Of a stretch of 64,000 bases of DNA, positions 31,457-39,763 are shown piece by piece (position 1 is the first letter of the stretch; each line of letters opens with the position of its first letter). The stretch is taken from assembly GCF_021216655.1 (NCBI RefSeq), contig NZ_CP080437.1:310001-374000 (forward strand), written 5' to 3'. The stretch comes from Clavibacter michiganensis (lineage in GTDB: Bacteria; Actinomycetota; Actinomycetes; Actinomycetales; Microbacteriaceae). The notes below the pieces were generated by a model. The model had not been told where the DNA came from, made no database searches, and saw only the letters and a list, made by a program, of their open reading frames with translations. The translations under genes and the position numbers were made by a program.

Positions 31457-31462
31457 TAGGAT
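31457..31462 (+). promoter_or_regulatory. -10 element of dapE, sets its start
   Basis: TAGGAT overlaps an in-frame ATG at 31461 and ends seven bases before ATG 31470, so the latter is the start. Confidence 0.65.
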
Positions 31463-31469
31463 GATCCGC

Positions 31470-32567
31470 ATGCCGACCGAGACGCCCCCCGTACCCGTGC
31501 TCGACCTCGCGGCGGGGAGCGTGGAGGTCACCCGCGCGATCTGCGACATCGAGTCCGTCTCCGGCGACGAGGCCACGCTCGCCGACGCCATCGAGCGGGC
31601 CCTCGCCGGCTGCGCGCACCTCCAGCTGGAGCGCGACGGCGACGCGGTCGTCGCCCGCACGCACCTCGGCCGCGACCGCCGCGTCGTCGTCGCCGGCCAC
31701 ATCGACACCGTCCCGCTCAACCGCAACCTGCCCACGCGCATCGAGCACGAGGACGGCGTCGAGTATCTCTGGGGGCGCGGCACGGTCGACATGAAGGCGG
31801 GCGTCGCCGTGCAGCTCGTGCTGGCTGCCGAGCTCGTGGATCCCGCCTACGACATCACCTGGATCTGGTACGACCACGAGGAGGTGTCCGACAGCCTCAA
31901 CGGCCTCGGCCGCCTCGCCCGCACCCGCCCCGAGCTCCTCGAGGGCGACTTCGCGATCCTCGGCGAGCCGACGCGCTCGGAGATCGAGGGCGGCTGCAAC
32001 GGCAACCTCCGCGTCGAGGTCCGCGCCTTCGGGAAGCGCTCGCACTCGGCCCGCTCCTGGGTCGGCGAGAACGCCATCCACCGCATCGCGCCCGTGCTCG
32101 ACACGCTGGCCGCGTACGAGGCGCGCGAGGTCGAGGTCGACGGCCTCGTCTACCGCGAGGGCCTCAACGCCGTCGGCGTCTCCGGCGGCATCGCGGGCAA
32201 CGTGATCCCCGACGAGGCCATGGTGCACGTCAACTACCGCTTCGCCCCCAGCCGGTCCGGCGCCGAGGCCGTGGACCACGTCACGAGCCTCTTCCCCGGC
32301 TTCGAGGTCACGGTCGTCGACCTCGCGGAGGGCGCGCGACCCGGCCTCGACGCCGAGATCGCGCAGCCGTTCCTCGCCGCGGTCGGCGGGGAGGCGCGCC
32401 CCAAGTACGGCTGGACCGACGTGGCCCGCTTCAGCGCGCTCGGCGTCCCGGCGGTGAACTACGGCCCCGGGGATCCGCTCCTCGCCCACCACGACGACGA
32501 GCGCGTCGACGTCGCCCAGATCACGTCGTGCGAGCGCGGGCTGCGGGCGTGGCTGACGGCGCGCTGA
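31470..32567 (+). CDS. dapE: Succinyl-diaminopimelate desuccinylase
   Basis: M20-family zinc hydrolase (365 residues) that removes succinate from N-succinyl-diaminopimelate. Metal and catalytic motifs are visible: GHIDTVPLN, GRGTVDMKAG, YDHEEV, GEPTRSE and the C-terminal LAHHDDE. The dimerisation domain sits between residues 170 and 280. With dapD it supplies the substrate of lysA. The upstream ATG at 31461 lies within the -10 box and is rejected as the start. Confidence 0.95.
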   Translation: MPTETPPVPVLDLAAGSVEVTRAICDIESVSGDEATLADAIERALAGCAHLQLERDGDAVVARTHLGRDRRVVVAGHIDTVPLNRNLPTRIEHEDGVEYLWGRGTVDMKAGVAVQLVLAAELVDPAYDITWIWYDHEEVSDSLNGLGRLARTRPELLEGDFAILGEPTRSEIEGGCNGNLRVEVRAFGKRSHSARSWVGENAIHRIAPVLDTLAAYEAREVEVDGLVYREGLNAVGVSGGIAGNVIPDEAMVHVNYRFAPSRSGAEAVDHVTSLFPGFEVTVVDLAEGARPGLDAEIAQPFLAAVGGEARPKYGWTDVARFSALGVPAVNYGPGDPLLAHHDDERVDVAQITSCERGLRAWLTAR

Positions 32568-33781
32568 CCCGGCCGGTCGGGCGCCCGGCGCCGCTCGACC
32601 TGCCGGACGCAGGACCCGCCGGACGCGTCCCCTGGTGGGCGGCGGTCCTCGGCGTCTACGCCGCGAGCCGCGTCCTCACGACCGTGCTGATGCTCGTCTC
32701 GGCCCGCAGCCAGATCCGCACCCGGTGGGCCCCCGCGTCACCGTCCTACCTGCAGTACGCCACCTTCTGGGACGCCGGCTGGTACCGCGACATCGCGACC
32801 TTCGGCTACCCGACCGTGCTGCCCGTCGACGCCGCGGGCCACGTGCAGTCGAACCCGTGGGCCTTCCTGCCCGTCTACCCGGCCATCGTGCGCGCCATCC
32901 AGGACGCCACGGGCGCGCCGTTCGACGTGACCGCGGTCGCCGTCTCGGTGCTCGCCGGCGGCGGCGCCGTGCTCGTGCTGCACCGCCTGCTGTCGCGCGT
33001 CCTCTCGCCCTCGTCCACCCTCACCGCGGTGGTCATCGTCTGCGTGGCCCCGGTCTCGCCGCTCTTCCAGATCGCGTACGCGGAGAGCCTGCAGACGCTC
33101 CTGCTCCTCACAGCCCTGCTGCTCCTGGTCGAGCGGCGCTACGTGCTGCTCGCGCCCGTCGTGGTGGTCATGGCGTTCACCCGCCCCCTCGGCCTCGCCT
33201 TCGCGCTCGCGCTGGTGCTGCACGGCGCCCACCGGATCGCGACGGCCCGCCGCGATCCGTTCCCGCCCGCGGAACGGGCCCGGCTCGTCCTGGCGACGAC
33301 CTCCGCCGTCGCCGCGGGCGCCGCGTGGCCGGTGATCGCCTGGATCCGCACGGGCTCCTTCACGGCGTACACCGACACGGAGCTCTCCTGGCGCGCGGCG
33401 TACGTCGGCTACCGCCACCTCGTGCCCTTCGAGGCGTGGTTCGACGCGGGCGACTTCTGGATCGGCGGGATGGCGGGCGCGATCGCCGTGCTGCTCGCCG
33501 TGGCGGCGTTCGTCCTGATCCTCCTGCGCCCCTCCGTGCGCGCGCTCGGCCCCGACCTCCGCATCTGGATCGCGTCCTACGGCCTGTACCTCTTCGCGGT
33601 CTTCTTCCCGCAGTCGAGCGTCTTCCGTCTGCTCCTGCCCATGATCCCGCTGGCCGGGGCGCTCGCCGTGCCCCGGTCGCGCGCGTATCGCGTCGCGGTC
33701 GTCGTCGCCATGGTCGTCGGCCAGTGGATCTGGATCGACGTCTTCTGGCGTGCCACCGCGGGCGACTGGACGCCGCCGTGA
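32549..33781 (+). CDS. PIG-V-like (GT-C fold) membrane glycosyltransferase candidate
   Basis: A polytopic membrane protein of about 410 residues with at least nine hydrophobic segments. The motif TFWDAGWYRDIATFGYP after the first helix resembles the Asp-Trp-Tyr loop of PIG-V-type mannosyltransferases, which use lipid-linked mannose outside the membrane. The overall layout fits GT-C enzymes. Acceptor and donor are unknown. The start is uncertain: GTG 32549 and GTG 32528 both overlap the end of dapE, and neither has a clear ribosome site. Coupling to dapE is likely. Confidence 0.7.
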   Translation: MADGALTRPVGRPAPLDLPDAGPAGRVPWWAAVLGVYAASRVLTTVLMLVSARSQIRTRWAPASPSYLQYATFWDAGWYRDIATFGYPTVLPVDAAGHVQSNPWAFLPVYPAIVRAIQDATGAPFDVTAVAVSVLAGGGAVLVLHRLLSRVLSPSSTLTAVVIVCVAPVSPLFQIAYAESLQTLLLLTALLLLVERRYVLLAPVVVVMAFTRPLGLAFALALVLHGAHRIATARRDPFPPAERARLVLATTSAVAAGAAWPVIAWIRTGSFTAYTDTELSWRAAYVGYRHLVPFEAWFDAGDFWIGGMAGAIAVLLAVAAFVLILLRPSVRALGPDLRIWIASYGLYLFAVFFPQSSVFRLLLPMIPLAGALAVPRSRAYRVAVVVAMVVGQWIWIDVFWRATAGDWTPP

Positions 33782-33894
33782 CCCGACGCCCGCGACTCCT
33801 CCCGGCCGCCTCGCCGCGCCCCCTCCACCGCCGGATGGGGGCGCGTCGGCCGTAGCACGGAGCCGCGCGTTCATCGGGGAGCGTGTCCATGCGG

Positions 33895-33900
33895 GATAAT
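33895..33900 (+). promoter_or_regulatory. -10 element of the DUF3117 gene
   Basis: GATAAT, close to the sigma70 consensus, ends 28 bases before the start and stands out in a GC-rich gap of 147 bases that otherwise holds nothing I recognise. Confidence 0.6.
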
Positions 33901-33928
33901 AGACGCACATCCACGAAAGGGGAGCCGA

Positions 33929-34102
33929 ATGGCAGCCATGAAGCCCAGGACCGGCGACGGACCGATGGAGGCCGTGAAGGAGGGCAGGCTCATCATCGTG
34001 CGCGTGCCCTTGGAGGGAGGCGGACGACTCGTCGTCTCCGTCAACGACGCCGAAGCGAAGGAGCTTCACGACGCCCTCGCCGCGGTGACCAGCGCGAGCT
34101 AG
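33929..34102 (+). CDS. DUF3117 small protein
   Basis: A 57-residue cytosolic protein beginning MAAMKPRTGDGPMEAVKEG and containing RVPLEGGGRLVV, the pattern of DUF3117, a tiny protein conserved across actinobacteria (Rv1211 in M. tuberculosis). Its function is unknown. It has an AAGGGGAG ribosome site, an unusually good -10 box, and a perfect 19-bp terminator right after it. It is therefore an independent, probably well-expressed single gene. In mycobacteria it is likewise near dapE and the O-methyltransferase. Confidence 0.92.
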   Translation: MAAMKPRTGDGPMEAVKEGRLIIVRVPLEGGGRLVVSVNDAEAKELHDALAAVTSAS

Positions 34103-34118
34103 TCGAGACCGCATCACG

Positions 34119-34159
34119 CGACACCGCCCGCCCCGTCGACGACGGGGCGGGCGGTGTCG
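34119..34159. terminator. Perfect 19-bp hairpin terminator
   Basis: Two 19-base arms match perfectly around a 3-base loop, between the convergent DUF3117 and O-methyltransferase genes. No T-run on either side; probably bidirectional. Confidence 0.85.
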
Positions 34160-34211
34160 TCTGCGCGGGGCTCCCGGCGACGGCGGTCGAGGGAGGGGCG
34201 GAACGCGACGG

Positions 34212-34844
34212 TCAGCGCCCGGTCTTGGCGATCTGCAGCAGGCCGTCGCCCGCGGGCGACAGCGACGCGACCACGGCGCCCGATCCCGCCGTCTCCTGCA
34301 CGAGCGTGCGGAACGCCGCCGTCTGCGCGTCCCGCGCGGCCGGGTTCTGCACGCGTCCGCGCCAGAGCGCGTGCGGCACGAGGACGAGCCCGCCGATGCG
34401 CGCGAGGCGCAGGCCGTGCTCGACGTACTCGATGACCTGGGCGGGATCCGCGTCCACGAGCACGAGGTCGTAGCTCGCGTCGCTCATCCGCGGCAGCACG
34501 TCGAGGGCGCGGCCCGTGATGAGGCGCACGCGGTTGGCGGGCACCTCGGCGTCCGCGAGGATCTCGCGCGCGGCCTGCTGGTGGTCGAACTCGACGTCGA
34601 TGCTGGTGAGCACCGCCCGCGGTGCGCCGCGGAAGATGCATAGGCCAGAGACGCCCGCGCCCGTGCCGATCTCGATGACGCTGGTCGCGCGCGTCGCCGC
34701 CGCGAGGAGCGAGAGCTGGGCGCCGACGGCGGGGGAGACGGCCTCGATGCCGAGCTCGCGGGAGTGCTGGCGCGCCAGGGCGATGTGCTCGTCCTCCACG
34801 ACGACGTCCTCGGCGAACTTCCACCCGGTCTCCTGGTCGGACAC
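34212..34844 (-). CDS. O-methyltransferase (class I, SAM-dependent)
   Basis: A 210-residue member of the caffeoyl-CoA O-methyltransferase-like family. The SAM-binding motif VIEIGTGAGVSG is near residue 57, the acidic LVDADPAQ loop near 128, and the family segment ALWRGRVQNPAARD near 160. The orthologue in M. tuberculosis (Rv1220c) lies next to sigE; here sigE, rseA and htrA are not present and tatB follows at once. The substrate is unknown. The GTG start has a GGGAGG site six bases upstream. Confidence 0.87.
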   Translation of the reverse strand: MSDQETGWKFAEDVVVEDEHIALARQHSRELGIEAVSPAVGAQLSLLAAATRATSVIEIGTGAGVSGLCIFRGAPRAVLTSIDVEFDHQQAAREILADAEVPANRVRLITGRALDVLPRMSDASYDLVLVDADPAQVIEYVEHGLRLARIGGLVLVPHALWRGRVQNPAARDAQTAAFRTLVQETAGSGAVVASLSPAGDGLLQIAKTGR

Positions 34845-34982
34845 GCGGCACCTCCCTCTTCCGGGTCCCCAGGGTATCGGCCCGGCGGCACCCGCCCGAC
34901 CGGCGGGTGTCCGGTGCGGATCGGATGTGCGCCTCCCGCTGACCGGACCCTGCGGACGGGCTCGGTCCGGGCGTCGACCGGC

Positions 34983-34988
34983 TAGCCT
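34983..34988 (+). promoter_or_regulatory. -10 element of tatB
   Basis: TAGCCT ends six bases before ATG 34995, which fixes the start; the GTG at 34989 would precede the transcript. Confidence 0.6.
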
Positions 34989-34994
34989 GTGATC

Positions 34995-35369
34995 ATGTTC
35001 GGCCTGACGTTCGAGAAGCTGATGCTCATCGGCATCATCGCCGTGTTCCTGCTCGGCCCCGAGCGGCTGCCGGTCTACACCCAGAAGCTCGCGGATCTGG
35101 TGAAGGCCGCGCGGCGCATGGCCACCGGCGCCCGGGAGCGCATGCGCGACGAGCTCGGCCCGGAGTTCGACGAGGTCGACTGGAAGAAGCTCGACCCGCG
35201 CCAGTACGACCCGCGCCGCATCATCAAGGAGGCGCTGTTCGAGGACGAGCCCGTCGTCACGAAGCCGCGCGTCCCCGTCGAGACCACCATCGCCCGCCGC
35301 CAGCGCCTGGAGCGCGAGGCGGCCGCCGCGTCGGCCCAGCCCGCTCCCTTCGACGCCGAGGCCACCTGA
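34995..35369 (+). CDS. tatB: Sec-independent protein translocase subunit TatB
   Basis: A 124-residue protein with an N-terminal membrane helix and the TatA/B signature FGLTFEKLMLIGIIAVFLLGPERLP, followed by an amphipathic helix and a charged tail. The glutamate in the first helix region (TFEKL) and the early LGPERLP are typical of TatB. It helps receive folded twin-arginine substrates together with TatC, which is encoded elsewhere. In mycobacteria tatB is also near mrp. Start chosen from the -10 spacing. Confidence 0.9.
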   Translation: MFGLTFEKLMLIGIIAVFLLGPERLPVYTQKLADLVKAARRMATGARERMRDELGPEFDEVDWKKLDPRQYDPRRIIKEALFEDEPVVTKPRVPVETTIARRQRLEREAAAASAQPAPFDAEAT

Positions 35370-35414
35370 CGCGCGTGATCCGTCCCACAGCGTCGTCGGG
35401 GCTCCCGTCGCACC

Positions 35415-36332
35415 TCAGCCGTTCCCGCTGAAGCGCGCGTCCACCGCCTTCGCCTCCTCGCGGAGGGCGTCCACGACGGCGCGCACCGACGGCCGCTCGG
35501 CGCGGTCCGGGCGCAGCAGCACGTGCAGGTGCCGCTTCGACGTCACGCCCGACAGCCGCTTGACCACCACGCCCTCGTGCGAGCCGGCGGTGTACCGGGG
35601 CAGCAGCGCGATCCCGTGCCCCGACGCCACGAGCGACTCCGTGATGCGGGTGTCGCTGAAGCGCTGCACCACGCGCGCGGGCGCGCCCACGGCCTGCTCG
35701 ATGTCGAGGAGGATCCGGTCGAAGGGCAGGCCCTGCGGCACGCCGATCCACGACTCGCCGCTGAGGTCGGTCGGGCTCACCGACGCACGCCCGGCTAGGC
35801 GGTGGTCCGCGGGCATCGCCACGTCGAGCGGCTCCACCATGAGCGGCACGATCACGAGGCCGAGACCGCGCCACGTGCCGGCGCCCGCGAGCGAGTGGGC
35901 GATGACCACGTCGAAGTCGGCGGTGAGGTCGGCGAAGGCGCGGGACGCCGGATCCCGGTCGCTCGCCCGCAGCGTGAGGTCGGGGATCCCGGCGACCCGG
36001 TCGAGGAGGCCGGGCAGCAGCATCTGCGCCGCGGTGGGGAACGTGGCGAGGGTGACCTCGCCGGACGGCTGGTGCCGGAAGTCCTCCCACAGGGCCTCGG
36101 CGCGCGCCACGGCGACCGCGATGTCGGTCGCCGTGCGGGCGAGGGCTCGACCGGCGTCGGTCAGCACGATCCCTCGCCCCGAGCGCTCCGTGAGCGGCAC
36201 GCCGGCCTCGCGCTCGAGCACCTTGAGCTGCTGCGAGACGGCGGACGGGGTCCGGCCGGCGGCGCGCGCGACGGCGCCGACGCTGCCGCGGTCGGCGAGC
36301 TCGCGGAGGAGCTCCAGGCGACGGATGTCCAT
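35415..36332 (-). CDS. LysR-family transcriptional regulator
   Basis: A 305-residue regulator with an N-terminal winged helix-turn-helix (residues 1-60, with SVGAVARAAGRTPSAVSQQLKVLE) and a two-lobed co-inducer domain (about 90-295). It is transcribed away from a 40-residue membrane peptide gene at 36448. LysR proteins commonly control the divergent neighbour, so that gene is the candidate target. A short dyad (AGGAC-N9-GTCCT, 36357-36375) sits between the two. Confidence 0.92.
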   Translation of the reverse strand: MDIRRLELLRELADRGSVGAVARAAGRTPSAVSQQLKVLEREAGVPLTERSGRGIVLTDAGRALARTATDIAVAVARAEALWEDFRHQPSGEVTLATFPTAAQMLLPGLLDRVAGIPDLTLRASDRDPASRAFADLTADFDVVIAHSLAGAGTWRGLGLVIVPLMVEPLDVAMPADHRLAGRASVSPTDLSGESWIGVPQGLPFDRILLDIEQAVGAPARVVQRFSDTRITESLVASGHGIALLPRYTAGSHEGVVVKRLSGVTSKRHLHVLLRPDRAERPSVRAVVDALREEAKAVDARFSGNG

Positions 36333-36356
36333 GAAGGCAGGCTACACAACCAGGCA

Positions 36357-36375
36357 AGGACTATGAGCTTGTCCT
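36357..36375. promoter_or_regulatory. Possible LysR operator
   Basis: The dyad AGGAC-N9-GTCCT lies 25 bases upstream of the LysR start, in the region shared with the divergent small gene. Confidence 0.35.
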
Positions 36376-36447
36376 GAACGGTGCGCGGTGGTCCCATGGA
36401 GGTGCGGCGGAATGCGCCGCCATCCGCCTTCTCGCAGGAGCACCACC

Positions 36448-36570
36448 ATGACCGTCTTCCTCATCGCCATCGCCGCCCTCTCCGTCTCCGCCATCGCCGG
36501 CACCGTCGTCGTCACGGCGCGCGACGGCTACCGCGCGCTGCCCACGCGCACGCACCGCAGCCACGTGTAG
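36448..36570 (+). CDS. Small single-helix membrane protein (40 aa)
   Basis: A 40-residue peptide starting MTVFLIAIAALSVSAIAG, with one transmembrane helix followed by a basic tail (ARDGYRALPTRTHRSHV). The AGGAG site eight bases upstream supports ATG 36448; an open frame back to 36388 is an extension without support. It is followed by a large terminator palindrome and lies opposite a LysR gene. Function unknown. Reality is supported by ribosome site, composition and terminator, not by homology. Confidence 0.6.
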   Translation: MTVFLIAIAALSVSAIAGTVVVTARDGYRALPTRTHRSHV

Positions 36571-36584
36571 GCAGCGCCCGCAGC

Positions 36585-36632
36585 ACGCACGAGGAGGACG
36601 GCAGCCCGCGGGCTGCCGTCCTCCTCGTGCGT
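36585..36632. terminator. 48-bp perfect palindrome between convergent genes
   Basis: Two perfectly matched 24-base arms meet with no spacer, between the small membrane protein gene and mrp. It should fold into a very stable hairpin in RNA from either strand and could extrude as a cruciform in DNA. Confidence 0.85.
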
Positions 36633-36661
36633 CATGGGGTCGTCGTCGGGTCCCTCGGGGC

Positions 36662-37837
36662 CTAGGAGACGGACAGGCCCAGCCGCCGTCCCGCGAGGCC
36701 GCGACCGCGGGAGGCGAGGTGGTCCGCGACGCGGAGGATCTGCACCGCGGCGGGGTCCTCGGGCGCGGCCAGCACGAGCGGCGCCCCGGCGTCGCCGCCC
36801 TCGCGGAGCGACATGCTGAGCGGCACGCTCGCGAGGAGCGGCACGGGCTCGTCCTGCCCCGCGGACAGCCGACGCGCGACCTCCTCGCCGCCGCCCGCGC
36901 CGAAGAGCTCCAGCACGGATCCGTCGGGCTGCGCGAACCCGGCCATGTTCTCGACGACGCCGGCGACGCGCTGGCCCGTCTGCCGCGCGACCAGGCCGCT
37001 GCGCTCGGCCACGTCGGCTGCGGCGGGCTGCGGCGTCGTGACGACGAGCACCTCCGCGTTCGGCAGGAGCTGGCCGACCGTGATCGCGACGTCGCCCGTG
37101 CCGGGCGGCAGGTCGAGCAGCAGCACGTCGAGGTCGCCGAAGAAGACGTCGGTGAGGAACTGCTGGATCGTGCGGTGCAGCATGGGCCCGCGCCACGACA
37201 CGGCGGTGCCGCCGGTGGCGTCGGGATCGAGGAACATGCCGATCGAGATGACCTTCACGCCGTGCGCGACGGGCGGCAGGATCATGTCGCCGACGCGCGT
37301 GGGCTGCGCGGTGCGGCCGTCGGCGTCGACCAGGCCGAGGATCCCCGGGATCGAGAAGCCGTGCACGTCGGCGTCGACGAGGCCGACCGCGAGGCCCTTC
37401 GCCGCGAGCGCGACCGCGAGGTTCGCGGTGAGCGTGGACTTGCCGACGCCGCCCTTGCCGCTCGTGACCGCGTAGACGCGCGTGAGGCTGTCGGGGCCGA
37501 ACGGGATGCCGCGCTGGGCGGCGGGACCGCGGAGCCGTTCGGTGAGCGCGCGACGCCGCTCGGGGCTCATCACGCCGACCGTGAGCTCGAGCCGCGCGAC
37601 CCCGGGCACGGCCTCGACGGTCTCGCGCACGTCGCGCTCGATGGAGGTCGCGGCCGGGCAGCCGACGATCGTCAGCGCGATGTCCACGTGGGCCACGCCG
37701 TCCGCCTCGACGCGCACGTCGGAGACCATGTCGAGCTCGGTGATGGGGCTGCGGATCTCGGGATCCACCACGCGGGCGAGCGCGCGCCGCACGGCGTCCG
37801 CCGTCAGCGCCCCGGAGCCGCCGGCCTCAGCGGGCAT
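36662..37837 (-). CDS. Mrp/ApbC-family iron-sulfur carrier ATPase
   Basis: A 391-residue P-loop ATPase of the Mrp/NBP35 group, thought to load iron-sulfur clusters onto target proteins. Residues 15-90 are a MIP18/DUF59 domain and the deviant Walker A SGKGGVGKST is at 126-135, with LLLDLPPGTGD as the Walker B region. The C-terminal CxxC that binds the bridging cluster in E. coli ApbC is absent: VVENMAGF is followed by AQPDGS instead. It overlaps the DUF1003 gene by 11 bases. Confidence 0.9.
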   Translation of the reverse strand: MPAEAGGSGALTADAVRRALARVVDPEIRSPITELDMVSDVRVEADGVAHVDIALTIVGCPAATSIERDVRETVEAVPGVARLELTVGVMSPERRRALTERLRGPAAQRGIPFGPDSLTRVYAVTSGKGGVGKSTLTANLAVALAAKGLAVGLVDADVHGFSIPGILGLVDADGRTAQPTRVGDMILPPVAHGVKVISIGMFLDPDATGGTAVSWRGPMLHRTIQQFLTDVFFGDLDVLLLDLPPGTGDVAITVGQLLPNAEVLVVTTPQPAAADVAERSGLVARQTGQRVAGVVENMAGFAQPDGSVLELFGAGGGEEVARRLSAGQDEPVPLLASVPLSMSLREGGDAGAPLVLAAPEDPAAVQILRVADHLASRGRGLAGRRLGLSVS

Positions 37838-38375
37838 GCGTCCTGCGGGTCGTGCCGTCGGCGTCGTCCGCCTCGGGATCGTCGCGGCGGTCGAGCTCCT
37901 CGAGCAGCTGGCGCAGCTCGGCGCGGATGAAGTCCTTCGAGGCCACGTCCTTCATCTGGAGGCGCAGCGACACGACCTCGCGGGCGAGGTACTCGACGTC
38001 GGCCACGTTGCGCTCGGCGCGCTGCCTGTCCTGCTCGATCTGCACGCGGTCGCGGTCGTCCTGGCGGTTCTGCGCCAGCAGGATGAGCGGGGCCGCGTAC
38101 GAGGCCTGCAGCGACAGGATCAGCGTGAGCGCCGTGAAGCCGAGGGCCGCCGAGTCGAAGCGCGCCGATTCCGGACCGTAGGTGTTGTAGCCGATCCACG
38201 CGACGCAGAAGAGCGTGAGGCCCACCAGGAACCACGGCGTGCCCATGCCGCGGGCGATGGACTCGGTGAAGCGGCCGAACCGGTCGCGGCTCGCGCGGTT
38301 GCGCATGGGGAGGACGGTCGTGCGGAGGCCCTTGGGCGCGTCCAGGCGGACGTCGCGGTTACTCTGCCGTGCCAC
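37827..38375 (-). CDS. DUF1003 membrane protein
   Basis: A 182-residue protein with two adjacent transmembrane helices (about 48-68 and 78-100) followed by the DUF1003 signature segment LILLAQNRQDDRDRVQIEQDR and a cytosolic coiled tail. Function unknown. It overlaps both the upstream MgtE-N/CBS gene (17 bases) and the downstream mrp gene (11 bases), so these three form one operon. Confidence 0.85.
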   Translation of the reverse strand: MARQSNRDVRLDAPKGLRTTVLPMRNRASRDRFGRFTESIARGMGTPWFLVGLTLFCVAWIGYNTYGPESARFDSAALGFTALTLILSLQASYAAPLILLAQNRQDDRDRVQIEQDRQRAERNVADVEYLAREVVSLRLQMKDVASKDFIRAELRQLLEELDRRDDPEADDADGTTRRTHAR

Positions 38376-39705
38376 GGGGGATCCTCCGTCCTCGTACGGG
38401 TCCTGCGGTGGGGATGGCGGCCGTGGCCGTGCCGTGGAAGCGGGCCGTGGCGCGCTTGCGCGTCTCGCGTTCCGCGTCGGCGCTCCGCCAGTCGTCGGGC
38501 AGGAGATGGTCGAGGACGTCGTCGATGGTGACGACGCCGACCAGACGGTGGTTCTCGTCCACCACGGGCACCGACACCAGGTTGTAGCTCGCCATGATGC
38601 GCGACACCTCGGCTGCGCTCGTGTCCGCGCGCACCGGTTCCAGGCCCTGGTCGAGCAGGGTGCCGAGGCGCTCGTGGGGCGGGTAGCGCAGCATCCGCTG
38701 GAAGTGCACCATCCCCAGGAAGCGTCCCGTGGGCGGCTCGTACGGCGGCAACGTGACGCAGACCGCGGCGCCGAGCGTGGGCGCGAGCTCGTGGCGGCGG
38801 ATGAGCGCCAGGCCCTCCGCGACGGTGGCGTCGCCCGACACGATGACGGGATCCGTCGTCATGAGGCCGCCAGCGGTGTCCGGCGCGTAGCTGAGGAGCA
38901 TGCGGACGTCGTCCGCCTCCTCCGGCTGCATCAGCTCGAGGAGGGTCTCGCCGCGCTCGTCCGACAGCTGCGCGATGAGGTCGGCCGCGTCGTCGGGCTG
39001 CATCTGGTCGAGCACGTCGGCCGCGCGGTCGTCGTCGAGCGTGGCCATGATCTCGACCTGCTCGGCCTCGGGCATCTCCTCGAGCACGTCGGCCAGGCGC
39101 GCGTCCGGCAGCTCCTCCGCGACCTCGAGGCGGCGCGCCTGGGGGAGGTCGAGGAGGGTGTTGGCGAGGTCGGCGGGCAGCAGGTCGGAGTAGGCGGCGA
39201 GGAACTGGGAGGCTGACTGGGCGACCCCGTCGTCCTGGAGCTCCGCCACCTCCTCCCACGTGGCGAACATGGTCGCGCCCTTGGCGAAGGGGGACGGGCT
39301 CGTGCGCGGGCGGCGGCAGAAGAGCTGCGAGACCTCCCACTCGGCCTGGCCGGACTCCTCGATGGCGACGTCCTCGATGACGGCGTTCCCGGATCCGTCG
39401 CGCATGCTCACGCGACGCCCGAGGATCTCGGCGATGACGCGCACCTCGCCCCCGCGCTGCTCGAAGCGGCGCAGGTTGATGAGGCCGGTGGTGATGATCT
39501 GCCCGGAGCCGATGCTCGTGACGCGGCCGATGGAGAGGAACACGCGGCGCTTGCCGGGGATCTCGACGATGAGGCCCACGACGCGCGGCGGATCGTCCTT
39601 GCGGTAGACGACGAGCACGTCGCGGACGCGCCCGACGCGGTCTCCTGCGGGGTCGAACACGCTGCACCCGGCGAGCCGGGCGACGAAGACTCGGGAGGCG
39701 CTCAC
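38359..39705 (-). CDS. MgtE N-domain/CBS protein without a transporter domain
   Basis: A 448-residue cytosolic protein. Residues 5-130 look like a PRC-barrel-type domain. Residues 155-290 are the helical MgtE N-domain (repeats such as RLADVLEEMPEAEQVEI), and 290-420 hold two CBS motifs. In the Mg2+ channel MgtE these parts sense magnesium and gate the pore, but no membrane helices follow. It may sense Mg2+ or a nucleotide for another partner (inference). Mycobacterial Rv1232c has the same layout. The GTG start lies six bases after TAGATT. Confidence 0.85.
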   Translation of the reverse strand: MSASRVFVARLAGCSVFDPAGDRVGRVRDVLVVYRKDDPPRVVGLIVEIPGKRRVFLSIGRVTSIGSGQIITTGLINLRRFEQRGGEVRVIAEILGRRVSMRDGSGNAVIEDVAIEESGQAEWEVSQLFCRRPRTSPSPFAKGATMFATWEEVAELQDDGVAQSASQFLAAYSDLLPADLANTLLDLPQARRLEVAEELPDARLADVLEEMPEAEQVEIMATLDDDRAADVLDQMQPDDAADLIAQLSDERGETLLELMQPEEADDVRMLLSYAPDTAGGLMTTDPVIVSGDATVAEGLALIRRHELAPTLGAAVCVTLPPYEPPTGRFLGMVHFQRMLRYPPHERLGTLLDQGLEPVRADTSAAEVSRIMASYNLVSVPVVDENHRLVGVVTIDDVLDHLLPDDWRSADAERETRKRATARFHGTATAAIPTAGPVRGRRIPRGTAE

Positions 39706-39711
39706 AGAGTC

Positions 39712-39717
39712 AATCTA
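39712..39717 (-). promoter_or_regulatory. -10 element of the MgtE-N/CBS-DUF1003-mrp operon
   Basis: TAGATT on the minus strand, six bases from the GTG start. Confidence 0.55.
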
Positions 39718-39763
39718 GTCGCTCGCCCAGCGCCCGCCCGGCACCCCGTGGAAGACTGGACCG

